A stretch of 64,000 nucleotides of DNA from Bacillota bacterium (GTDB lineage: Bacteria > Bacillota > Clostridia > Acetivibrionales > DSM-1351), in assembly GCA_023412275.1 (NCBI GenBank), contig JAEYNY010000021.1, forward strand, positions 1-64,000, read 5' to 3'. Shown here in pieces: positions 32,708 to 40,675 of the stretch. The first letter of the stretch is position 1. Each line of letters starts with the position of its first letter. The notes beneath the pieces are model-generated. The model was given only the letters and a program-made list of their open reading frames with translations, made no database searches and was not told the origin of the DNA. The position numbers and the translations under genes are program-made.

Positions 32708-34282
32708 TCAGACATTTAAACTTGTATCTTTGACCTTTAATTTACTTAAATACAGGTCGTCTGCTTTCTGAAAATCTATTTCTGACTTAACAATCTGGAA
32801 GTCGGGATATCCGTAGGCACCCATTTCCTCAAGATCACAACCCTCAATCTCAACCTCCGGGCTAACCCGTATACCCCAGACCTTGTCAAGGAGCTTCCAG
32901 AATACATATGAGCCTCCAAAGCCCCAAACTATAAGGACTCCCACTGCTATGAGCTGTGCTACTAACTGTGAAGCGTCTCCATAGAACAAGCCTTTTACTC
33001 CCCCTGCTACACCATTAATGCCGTCACCGTAACTTCCGTCTGAAAATAATCCCACACATAGAACTCCAAATACACCGTTTACAGCATGAACTGATATGGC
33101 TCCCACCGGGTCATCAAGTTTAAGCTTGTTTTCTACAAAAGCAACGGAAATGCAAACCAGTATTCCGGCCAATGCACCTATAATAAAGGACGATATGGCA
33201 TTGACAAATGCACAGGGTGCAGTAATTGCAACCAGACCTGCAAGGGCTCCGTTACAAGTCATGGAAGGGTCAGGTTTTCCGTATTTACCCCACATATAGA
33301 ACATTGCAACCAATCCCCCTATAGCTCCTGCTATCATAGTGTTTGTAGCAACAACCGCCAGTCTGAAATCTCCGGCATTAAGTGTCGAACCGGCATTAAA
33401 GGAAAACCAGCAAAAGAACAGAATAATCGTCCCTACTACTGCCATAGGTATATGATGGCCCGGAAACGCTCTTGGGGTACCGTCTTTTTTGAACTTTCCT
33501 ATTCTAGGCCCTATAACTATAGCTGCCGCAATAGCCATCATACCACCCATAGAGTGGACTACTGCAGATCCTGCAAAATCAACAACCCCATGACCTAAGC
33601 CAAAATTTTTGCCAAGGGCAGCCATCCATCCTCCGCCCCACACCCAGTTTCCAAACAAGGGATAATAAATCATTGAAATGAAGAAGGAAGCTATTACTAC
33701 TGCTGAATATTTTACTCTTTCTGCAACTGCTCCTGTTGGAATAGTGCAAGTTGTGTCCATAAACACCATCTGGAAGAAGAATAAAGCGTATATTCCTGCA
33801 TCATAGGTTCCTCCGCTTTGCAGAAAGAATCCCTTGTACCCAAGAATTCCTCCAAACCCGGGGATTGAAAGCATACCATTTAAAACTGATCCGCCTGTCC
33901 CCAGGCCTGCTGCTCCTCCCGAGCCTCCGAATTGTAATGCGAAGCCTACAAGGAAATACCCTATGGCACCAACAAGAAACACCATCAGGTTCATTGTTAT
34001 TGTATGAGCGGCATTTTTACCACGGCAAAAACCTGTTTCAACCATTGCAAATCCGCATTGGAAGAAAAAGACCATAAACCCGGTAATCATAATCCAAACA
34101 AAATTAGCACTGTATTGAGCTCTGCTTGCGGCGTTGGCAACATCTGAAAGGGTTTCCTTTCCTGTTACAGACGTATATGAAGCACCTGTAGGGTCCCCTG
34201 CTGCCATAACAACAGTTGAAATAAATAGTGTCAGTATAGCAACTACTGAAATAAGACTTAATATTTTTGCAACTTTTTTCAT
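32708..34282 (-). CDS. amt: Ammonium transporter
   Basis: A 524-residue Amt with an N-terminal signal-like segment (ending VVMAAG) and 11 membrane helices. ATG 34282 follows GGGGG; the longer frame from 34300 overlaps the RBS. Hallmarks are FVWIMITGFMVFFFQCGFAMVETGF, DFAGSAVVHSMGG (conserved Asp and pore His) and GHHIPMAVVGT, with a cytoplasmic tail ELEEMGAYGYPD-like for PII contact. It is the third gene of a PII-small membrane protein-amt operon behind two tandem attenuators. It brings in ammonium for glutamine synthetase III. Confidence 0.95.
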   Translation of the reverse strand: MKKVAKILSLISVVAILTLFISTVVMAAGDPTGASYTSVTGKETLSDVANAASRAQYSANFVWIMITGFMVFFFQCGFAMVETGFCRGKNAAHTITMNLMVFLVGAIGYFLVGFALQFGGSGGAAGLGTGGSVLNGMLSIPGFGGILGYKGFFLQSGGTYDAGIYALFFFQMVFMDTTCTIPTGAVAERVKYSAVVIASFFISMIYYPLFGNWVWGGGWMAALGKNFGLGHGVVDFAGSAVVHSMGGMMAIAAAIVIGPRIGKFKKDGTPRAFPGHHIPMAVVGTIILFFCWFSFNAGSTLNAGDFRLAVVATNTMIAGAIGGLVAMFYMWGKYGKPDPSMTCNGALAGLVAITAPCAFVNAISSFIIGALAGILVCISVAFVENKLKLDDPVGAISVHAVNGVFGVLCVGLFSDGSYGDGINGVAGGVKGLFYGDASQLVAQLIAVGVLIVWGFGGSYVFWKLLDKVWGIRVSPEVEIEGCDLEEMGAYGYPDFQIVKSEIDFQKADDLYLSKLKVKDTSLNV

Positions 34283-34328
34283 CGTAATCCCCCATTTCAT
34301 TCTGAAATTTAATATATAAACAGTTTGC

Positions 34329-34598
34329 TTATCTCGCGGTCTTTTGTTTCCTGAAATTACTCCATGAAAATACTGAAGATTCCTTATATAGCTCTTTTTT
34401 TAGTTTTAAAACCGAAAGCAGGTATCTGAGACCCAGATATGCAACAGCCAGGCCGAATAATATTCCGGGTACCTTTGTGTTTATAACCTTGAAGGTTATG
34501 TCATTTATCCAGCTGTAAAAAATAAAAAATATACCTGAGACACATATACTCCCCGACAATACGGTCAGTATAATGATTGAAGCTTTTTTAGATAGCAT
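34329..34598 (-). CDS. Small two-helix membrane protein between PII and amt
   Basis: An 89-residue protein from ATG 34598, overlapping the PII gene by 11 bases. Hydrophobic helices at about 7-30 and 42-62, then a basic tail (KLKKELYKESS ... RKQKTAR). I do not recognise the family. Being translationally tied to a PII gene and followed by amt suggests a role with the PII-Amt complex. Confidence 0.65.
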   Translation of the reverse strand: MLSKKASIIILTVLSGSICVSGIFFIFYSWINDITFKVINTKVPGILFGLAVAYLGLRYLLSVLKLKKELYKESSVFSWSNFRKQKTAR

Positions 34599-34926
34599 CT
34601 TCACCACTCTCACTTGTTCTTATTTTTACTGCTTCTTCAACGTTATACACAAAAATCTTTCCATCGCCTACGTTACCTGTTTTAACTCTCTGTGTAACCT
34701 TTTGTATTATTTCCTGGACTGCATCATCGTGAACAACAGTTTGAACCATTACTTTAGGAAGAAGATTTATTGTAACCTCGGCACCTCTGTATATTTCTTT
34801 TCTTCCCTTCTGATGTCCGCAGCCTGAAACCATTAACACCGTCATACCGAATATTTGTGATTCATTTAATATTTCCTTCACATCTTCCAGCTTTTCGGGT
34901 CTGATAATCATTTCGATTTTTTTCAT
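34588..34926 (-). CDS. PII nitrogen regulatory protein (GlnK-like)
   Basis: A 112-residue PII protein, start ATG 34926 with AAGGAG nine bases upstream. The T-loop GCGHQKGRKEIYRGAEVTINLLPKV is clear, but position 51, the uridylylated Tyr of enteric PII, is Val; Tyr46 is kept. The C-terminal signature TGNVGDGKIFVYNVEEAVKIRT binds ATP/ADP. It probably senses 2-oxoglutarate and adenylate charge and gates the Amt encoded two genes downstream, without uridylylation. Confidence 0.92.
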   Translation of the reverse strand: MKKIEMIIRPEKLEDVKEILNESQIFGMTVLMVSGCGHQKGRKEIYRGAEVTINLLPKVMVQTVVHDDAVQEIIQKVTQRVKTGNVGDGKIFVYNVEEAVKIRTSESGEDAI

Positions 34927-34958
34927 AAAACTCATCTCCTTAATCTATTGATATAAAT

Positions 34959-35001
34959 AAAAAACACCGGATTTCCTCACGGAAACCGGCGTCATTGCCA
35001 A
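34959..35001 (-). promoter_or_regulatory. PII-amt leader attenuator, proximal (AATGAC hexaloop)
   Basis: Minus strand: TTGGC (35001-34997), loop AATGAC, GCCGG (34990-34986). GCCGG then opens a terminator (CCGG-TTTCC-GTGA-GGAAA-T-CCGG, down to 34965) followed by six U (34964-34959). Same architecture as the upstream copy at 35023-35066. Confidence 0.6.
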
Positions 35002-35022
35002 GTGTTGATTATTTATGGATAT

Positions 35023-35066
35023 AAAAAATGCCAATTCTGTTTATTTACAGAATTGGCATCGTTGCC
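35023..35066 (-). promoter_or_regulatory. PII-amt leader attenuator, distal (AACGAT hexaloop)
   Basis: Minus strand: GGC, loop AACGAT, GCC (35066-35055). GCC is part of a perfect terminator stem GCCAATTCTG/CAGAATTGGC (35057-35030), followed by a U-rich run (35028-35023). The hexaloop stem is only 3 bp, but the loop rule (A1, A2, G4) and overlap match the others. Confidence 0.55.
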
Positions 35067-35092
35067 TCTATTAAATGAAATTTTATAACCAT

Positions 35093-35121
35093 ATATTACC
35101 ACATACGTTTCCAGTTTACAA
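35093..35121 (-). promoter_or_regulatory. Promoter of the PII-amt operon
   Basis: Minus strand: TTGTAA (35121-35116), 17-base spacer, TAATAT (35098-35093); start expected near 35086, about 20 nt before the distal attenuator. Confidence 0.6.
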
Positions 35122-35136
35122 TAGCTTTTATGAAAT

Positions 35137-36081
35137 TTATTTAATCTTTTCCTTCAAATCATTTTCTGTAAGCTTTTTATTCAGTAAGTGTCCCCTCTCT
35201 GCCCATTCTATAGTAGATTTCAATTCGCTTTGCGCCGGAAGTCCGGCTATTCTGTAATCCGGCAGGACAATACTTCCCTTCATATCCTGTGGGTATCCGA
35301 TAAATTTTATTACTTCGTCCTCATACTCTTCTATTGAATTATCTTTTATATATTTGACAGATTCATTATAGGCTTCATTCAATTTTTTAATTACTGATGC
35401 TTTTTCTTTAATTGTTGTTTCTTTAAAGGCAATTACATTGCTGTAAATACTGTTTTTATATGCAGAATCCAGTACAACGGCACCTTGTTTAATTGCCATT
35501 GAAGAAAAGGGCTCAGGAAGCAACGCAAGCTGAACCTTGTTGTGTTGAAGCATTTCAAGACGAACGGGGATGGAAGGCACTGCCACTTTTTCAACTTCAT
35601 TAATACCGATACCGTTTTTATTCAGAATTTTATCCAGTGTGTACTCAATTATGGTATTTTCAGATATTGCAACCCTTTGTCCTCTTACTTCTTTTATATT
35701 TTTTATACCGGATTGCTTGCTTGCCAAAAGTATAAAGTCCCCGTCCGTAACTCCGGTTATTTTCACTTTAAATCCTGCATTTTGGTATAGGCAGACAGCT
35801 ACCATGTCGCATAAAACACCGTCAATGTCCGAGCTTTGAAATGCCGCATCCCTTTCTCCCGCACTTTTGAAAACCTCCATATCTATGCTTAACCCATATT
35901 TCTTAAAAATACCCTTGTCTCGGGCGATTATGTAGGGTATGGCATCAACTGCCGGCGTAAGGCCTATTTTCAAGTGCTCCCCGCCTTCTTGGTCTTTTTC
36001 ATTGTTACATCCACAGACAGTAATAAGAGATAAAAAGACCAATGCTCCACAAAGAATTTTTAAAATTAATTTATTCCGCAT
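35137..36081 (-). CDS. Lipoprotein substrate-binding protein, SsuA/NMT1-like
   Basis: A 314-residue lipoprotein; ATG 36081 follows GGAGG. The signal peptide ends in VCGC (lipid attachment at Cys25). The mature part has the NMT1/TauA pattern: IGLTPAVDAIPYIIARDKGIFKKYGLSIDMEVF, IDGVLCDMVAV and LLPEPFSSMAI. It stands alone in transcription but is of the type that serves SsuBC-like transporters; the ATPase and permease at 28862-30350 lack a binding protein of their own. The ligand is unknown; a resemblance to menaquinone-pathway MqnA/D proteins is only fold-level. Confidence 0.85.
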   Translation of the reverse strand: MRNKLILKILCGALVFLSLITVCGCNNEKDQEGGEHLKIGLTPAVDAIPYIIARDKGIFKKYGLSIDMEVFKSAGERDAAFQSSDIDGVLCDMVAVCLYQNAGFKVKITGVTDGDFILLASKQSGIKNIKEVRGQRVAISENTIIEYTLDKILNKNGIGINEVEKVAVPSIPVRLEMLQHNKVQLALLPEPFSSMAIKQGAVVLDSAYKNSIYSNVIAFKETTIKEKASVIKKLNEAYNESVKYIKDNSIEEYEDEVIKFIGYPQDMKGSIVLPDYRIAGLPAQSELKSTIEWAERGHLLNKKLTENDLKEKIK

Positions 36082-36137
36082 ATGTTATAACCTCCATAAA
36101 AGCACTATATTACATATTTGTCGCTTTTATGAATAAT

Positions 36138-36186
36138 AAAACCCCATGTTACTACAGCCATTGTCGCTGTAGTAACATGGGGTTTC
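36138..36186 (-). terminator. Strong terminator of the M16C peptidase gene
   Basis: A perfect stem of about 20 bp (AAACCCCATG ... CATGGGGTTT) with loop GACAATG on the minus strand, then TTTATTATT. It follows the peptidase stop by about 20 bases. Confidence 0.85.
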
Positions 36187-36207
36187 GTGCTACTGCCTAT
36201 AAATAGA

Positions 36208-39200
36208 CTATTTTCCTGCTAACTTCTGATTAAGGTTATTTAAAACAGTAGTAACAAACTCAGACGTTACTTCACCTTTCGGATTAAAATTGCCCTTGTC
36301 ATCCAGTTTTATAACATCAAAACCAACCAAAGCATTAACTGCTTTTCTTGACCATGATGCAGCAGCATTAATATCAGCTATTTCAGGCTTTGCATCCGGA
36401 AGCTGTACACCGCTTAAAGTAGCTATTTTGCATATAAACACCGCAAGTTCTTCTCTTGTCAGCTTTCTGTTTTCAAAGTAGTTTCCTTTTTTATCCGGGG
36501 TTATCAGTCCCTGTTGCTTAGCGATTTCAAGAGGCTTTGGAGCACCTGCAAGAACCAGTTCAAAGAATTGTCCTCTTGTAATAGTATTAGTTTTTGTGCC
36601 CTGTCCCTGCTCCAAAGCTATTATATTATCATAAAGCTCTTTGTTTTCACTAAGTTTTTCCTTACTTCCTGCTGTAGAATATGTTCCGTTTTTGAGCATG
36701 TTTTCAACCATAGAAGCTGTATCCTTGACATCGTTAACGGTAACAGATTTAATTTCTTTTAATATCTGTAAAATATCCTCTGACTTAATACCCATCAGAT
36801 AGTAGCCAAGTGCAGTATTTGCACCTGATATTTCTCCGGAAGAAACAGTGTAATTGCTGAAAGACTTTAAAATGTAACTATCCAGTTGTTCCTGTGTAAG
36901 ATTAATATTCTTAATAAATTCCGGCAAACCTTTATATACCTCGAAGGTTTCCTTGATATTAGGGTCACGGTATGATGCAAGCATAAAGCCTTCATCACCA
37001 AATTCAACTATGTTGTCATAGGCACCATAACCGAATCTTATCTTTGGAGTAATGTAGTTTTCGTTTATTACTGAACCTATTGGAATATATTTTCCATTGA
37101 ATGCAGTTCCCATTTTTTCATAGGTTGAATAAATCATATTATATTGTACAGAACCGTCTACAGATATACCCTCTTTTTGTGCAGGCTTAGGAAGTTTTGA
37201 ATAATCCTGTTTTGCGATATCCTTTGATGGCATTCCCATAGTAAACTTCTTTATTGAAGTTTCAAACTTGCTGATGCTGTTTTTATTACCGGCAAAAGTT
37301 ACTATCAAATTCTTTTTGTTTGTTACCAAGGCTTTAACATTATTAAGCTCATTTAAAACCCCTTTAGGATTTTTTGAAAGTTCCTTTTCCAGATTTGTAA
37401 GAAAGTTGTAATAATCAATAGTAGAAGCATAATTGAGATAGTTATATGCTTCACTGAAATATGATCTACTTCTCATTGCCTGTATACTTAAAGGGTTACT
37501 TGTATATTGAGTTTTCATTTCTGATATCCTGGACTTGACTATATTCAAAACATCAGTACTTTTGTTAATCTGTGTATTTAAAATGATATCTTTGACAACC
37601 TCAAGCTGCTTGTCATAATCACCTATTATACCTGACCAGGAAACATTTAAAACAGGCGAGTAATTTTTATATGTTTTGTCAAGTAACACGGATAAATTGA
37701 ATGATACTCCGTTAATATATCTTGTCTTAAGATTGCCCAACTCAGCTTTTTTGCTGTTTTTGGTATCAAGATTTCCTAATAATTCAGTATAGAGCTTTAA
37801 ATAATGTAGCTTATCCGCAGGAACAGATGAAGTATCCAAATAAAGACTGGTGGATTCCGTCTCTCCAACATTTGCTTCAGCAGATATCAATCTAACTCCG
37901 TCTGATTTAGTTTCTTTAATATTATAATTTTTAACTTCCTCAGGTAAATCTGAAATCTTCACAGCTTGGATACTTTTAACTATGTCTTTATTATCTTCTC
38001 TGCTGTTCCACTCGTTATAAGTTTTTGTTTCATCAACAATTGTATCTATTTGCTGTTGGCTCATAGATGCCTTTAAATCAGACAAATACTTTTTCTGTTC
38101 TGCTGCCTGCTTTTCTGAAAGTCCTGCCTCAGGAACAGTAGTAACCAGAGCGGTGTTTTTATTTTTTACAAGGAATTTTTCTGTAAGACCTTCAAAATAT
38201 CTTTTGCCGGACTTAGTAGAAATGGACTTTATGTTCTTGAGCATATTATTATAAAAATCAATGCTGTCGAAATTGGCCCAGAAGCTGCCCACCTGTGTAG
38301 ATAAATTTACACCCAGATTGGGAGTTTCGGTGATATTTGATACTCCTCTTAATTCTCCTGCAAGTACTGCATCAACATCTGCCGACTTAAAGCCCGTCTT
38401 TACAATAGTATTCAGGTATTTATCCACAAGCGCTTTAATATCCGCTTTTTTACTTTCATCAGTATTTTGCGCTGAAAAACTCAAAACGGGTATTGATAAT
38501 CCGGTATTGTAATTTATTACAATATCTCCTCCGAGTTTTTTATTCCTGAATTCCTGCTTTAATGGCGATGATTCGCTTCCAAGGAGCTCACCTAACACGG
38601 CTATTCCCAGTAAATCTTCATCAGACATATTTGCAAGAGGAAAACAATAATCAATCTGTGATGCATTTTTAGTATCGGTACCGGCAGCCACCGGGTATTT
38701 AAATGTTTTTTCAATTGTTTTATTAAGAGGCTCCAGTTTTAACTTTTCAATGTTAATATCCTTTTTGTCATACTTTGAAAGGTAACTATCATCAATCATT
38801 TTAAGGAACTTTTGATAATCCACATTTCCGTAGAGAACCATCAGTGAATTGGAGGGATGATAGTAAGTGTTATGGGTTTTAATTACATCCTCATATGCTA
38901 AATCCTTTACCTTATCAGGGTCTCCTCCTGATACCGTAGATTGGGTACTGTTAGGGAAAAGTGTTTTTAAGCCGTTATATGAGGCAGCAGTAGAGATATT
39001 ACCCAAAGCGCCCTTCATTTCATTATATACTGTACCGCTTATATTCAGGTCCGCCTTGCTGTCCGCCATTTCATATCTCCAGGCTTCCCTTTTGAAAATA
39101 TTCTTGTCGTTATATACTGAAGGATGATATACACAATCCAGATAAACCTCTGTCAACTTTAAGAGCTGATCCTCACTCAGTGATGAGACAGGATATGTAG

Positions 39201-39618
39201 TAAAGTTTTGAGCGGTAAATGCATTTATAAAAGTAGAATATGTCTGGTTTAAAATTGTAAATAAAACGTTCTTCATAGGGTACTTCTGTGAGCCGGATAC
39301 GGTTATATGCTCAAGTACATGATTTACTCCCGTATCATTAAAGGCAGGTGTTTTGAATGAAATATCAAATGCCCTGTTGGTATCTTTATTTTGTATAAAA
39401 ATGAGCTTTGCACCTGTCTTTTCATGCTCAAATAAAACAGTTTTACTGTCTATTATTTCCATATTACCAATTTCCTGAACCTTGAAGCCGGATACTACCT
39501 GCCCTACCTCCGGCAATGCTTTGAGTTCCGTTTGAGCAGCATCTACACAAGGTGCAACATTGAGAAAAAGGCTTAAAATTAAAACAAATGACAGCATGTA
39601 CGAAACAACTTTTTTCAT
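36208..39618 (-). CDS. Surface M16C-family metallopeptidase with C-terminal SLH domains
   Basis: A 1136-residue protein; ATG 39618 follows AAGGAG by nine bases. A signal peptide (about 1-28) precedes an M16 peptidase unit with the inverted zinc motif HVLEH in GVNHVLEHITVSG and the distal Glu in GTVYNEMKGALG, then the M16C-associated middle and C-terminal halves, as in presequence peptidase/falcilysin. The last 120 residues hold two SLH repeats (LTREELAVFICKIATL; SWSRKAVNALVGFDVIKLDD). It should sit on the cell surface via the S-layer and cut small unfolded peptides. Most bacterial M16C proteins are not SLH-anchored, so the fusion is notable. Confidence 0.9.
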   Translation of the reverse strand: MKKVVSYMLSFVLILSLFLNVAPCVDAAQTELKALPEVGQVVSGFKVQEIGNMEIIDSKTVLFEHEKTGAKLIFIQNKDTNRAFDISFKTPAFNDTGVNHVLEHITVSGSQKYPMKNVLFTILNQTYSTFINAFTAQNFTTYPVSSLSEDQLLKLTEVYLDCVYHPSVYNDKNIFKREAWRYEMADSKADLNISGTVYNEMKGALGNISTAASYNGLKTLFPNSTQSTVSGGDPDKVKDLAYEDVIKTHNTYYHPSNSLMVLYGNVDYQKFLKMIDDSYLSKYDKKDINIEKLKLEPLNKTIEKTFKYPVAAGTDTKNASQIDYCFPLANMSDEDLLGIAVLGELLGSESSPLKQEFRNKKLGGDIVINYNTGLSIPVLSFSAQNTDESKKADIKALVDKYLNTIVKTGFKSADVDAVLAGELRGVSNITETPNLGVNLSTQVGSFWANFDSIDFYNNMLKNIKSISTKSGKRYFEGLTEKFLVKNKNTALVTTVPEAGLSEKQAAEQKKYLSDLKASMSQQQIDTIVDETKTYNEWNSREDNKDIVKSIQAVKISDLPEEVKNYNIKETKSDGVRLISAEANVGETESTSLYLDTSSVPADKLHYLKLYTELLGNLDTKNSKKAELGNLKTRYINGVSFNLSVLLDKTYKNYSPVLNVSWSGIIGDYDKQLEVVKDIILNTQINKSTDVLNIVKSRISEMKTQYTSNPLSIQAMRSRSYFSEAYNYLNYASTIDYYNFLTNLEKELSKNPKGVLNELNNVKALVTNKKNLIVTFAGNKNSISKFETSIKKFTMGMPSKDIAKQDYSKLPKPAQKEGISVDGSVQYNMIYSTYEKMGTAFNGKYIPIGSVINENYITPKIRFGYGAYDNIVEFGDEGFMLASYRDPNIKETFEVYKGLPEFIKNINLTQEQLDSYILKSFSNYTVSSGEISGANTALGYYLMGIKSEDILQILKEIKSVTVNDVKDTASMVENMLKNGTYSTAGSKEKLSENKELYDNIIALEQGQGTKTNTITRGQFFELVLAGAPKPLEIAKQQGLITPDKKGNYFENRKLTREELAVFICKIATLSGVQLPDAKPEIADINAAASWSRKAVNALVGFDVIKLDDKGNFNPKGEVTSEFVTTVLNNLNQKLAGK

Positions 39619-39773
39619 CACTCTTATCTCCTTTTAGTATTTTCTAATCCTTAATCTGTAAAACAATCTTACAAAGTTTTCTAAAAAAGGTTAGTAAAAT
39701 TAGTTTACATTAACATTTATGGCAAGTCCATTCTTTTACATAAGATGCAATTATAATGTATTCAAATGATTAA

Positions 39774-40661
39774 TTAAATTAGTATTTCCAACAATGAGGC
39801 TGTTAAAAATACAATACTTATAATCTGATTAAGTGAATATGACGTAAATGAGTATACCTCAGCTCGAGTGTCATCAGGTTTTCTGACATTGGCGACAAGT
39901 GAATGTTCTATTGCGAAAAGTACTGTTATTATCAACAGTCCAGTAAAATATATTGTTCCAAGCTGTCTGCTGATTATCCCTAAAACTAGCAGGAAGATAC
40001 AGGATACGAGATGGAAGGTACTTGATATATGAAGTGCCCTGCGTATACCGAATTTAACAGGAATGGAACGCAGATTGTTAGCCTTATCAAACTCATAGTC
40101 CTGTATACCGTATATTACGTCAAAGCCGGCTACCCATAATGTATTTGCAACACCCATTATTAAAGGTGTTACAGATAAGCTCCCGGTTACGGCAATCCAT
40201 GCTCCCACCGGTGCTGCAGCCGTTGTAACTCCTAAAATAATATGACATAGCCATGTAAACCGTTTTGTATAAGAGTAGCCTGTCATAAATACAAGTGCAA
40301 TAGGTGCAAGAATAAGGCAAAGCAGGTTTAACATGGCCGCAGAAACAAGCATTATTGTAAAAGAAACTGCCGCCAGCCCGTAAGCTTCCCCTTTGCTGAC
40401 CTGTCCCTGTGGAATCTGTCTTACACAAGTTCTTGGGTTAAGCTTATCAATCTCTGCATCTATAGCCCTGTTAATGGCATTGGCACCTGTTCTGGCTCCC
40501 ATGAATGCAAGCAATATCCACAATACCTTCCATAAGCTCGGAAGCCCATTTGAGGCCAACAGCATGGAAATAACGGCAAAGGATAAAGAAAATATGGAGT
40601 GAGAAAACATTACAAGAGTTCCATAGTCAGATATTTTTCTAATTACCTTCGAAGCAAGCAT
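39774..40661 (-). CDS. UbiA-family prenyltransferase (MqnP-like)
   Basis: A 295-residue integral membrane protein, ATG 40661 after AAAGGAGG. Both Asp-rich motifs of the family are visible: NRAIDAEIDKLNPRT and DVIYGIQDYEFDK. It lies 14 bases after a UbiD-family gene. Together they match the late steps of menaquinone synthesis by the futalosine route (prenylation and decarboxylation of a dihydroxynaphthoate). No other mqn gene is in the window, so the pathway is inferred. Confidence 0.88.
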   Translation of the reverse strand: MLASKVIRKISDYGTLVMFSHSIFSLSFAVISMLLASNGLPSLWKVLWILLAFMGARTGANAINRAIDAEIDKLNPRTCVRQIPQGQVSKGEAYGLAAVSFTIMLVSAAMLNLLCLILAPIALVFMTGYSYTKRFTWLCHIILGVTTAAAPVGAWIAVTGSLSVTPLIMGVANTLWVAGFDVIYGIQDYEFDKANNLRSIPVKFGIRRALHISSTFHLVSCIFLLVLGIISRQLGTIYFTGLLIITVLFAIEHSLVANVRKPDDTRAEVYSFTSYSLNQIISIVFLTASLLEILI

Positions 40662-40675
40662 ATTTCCTCCTTTAT

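Noticed and set aside
36138..36186. Another hexaloop attenuator (the loop region contains AATGG)
   Set aside because: The loop is seven bases (GACAATG) in a perfect long stem directly after the peptidase stop, so it is an ordinary terminator.
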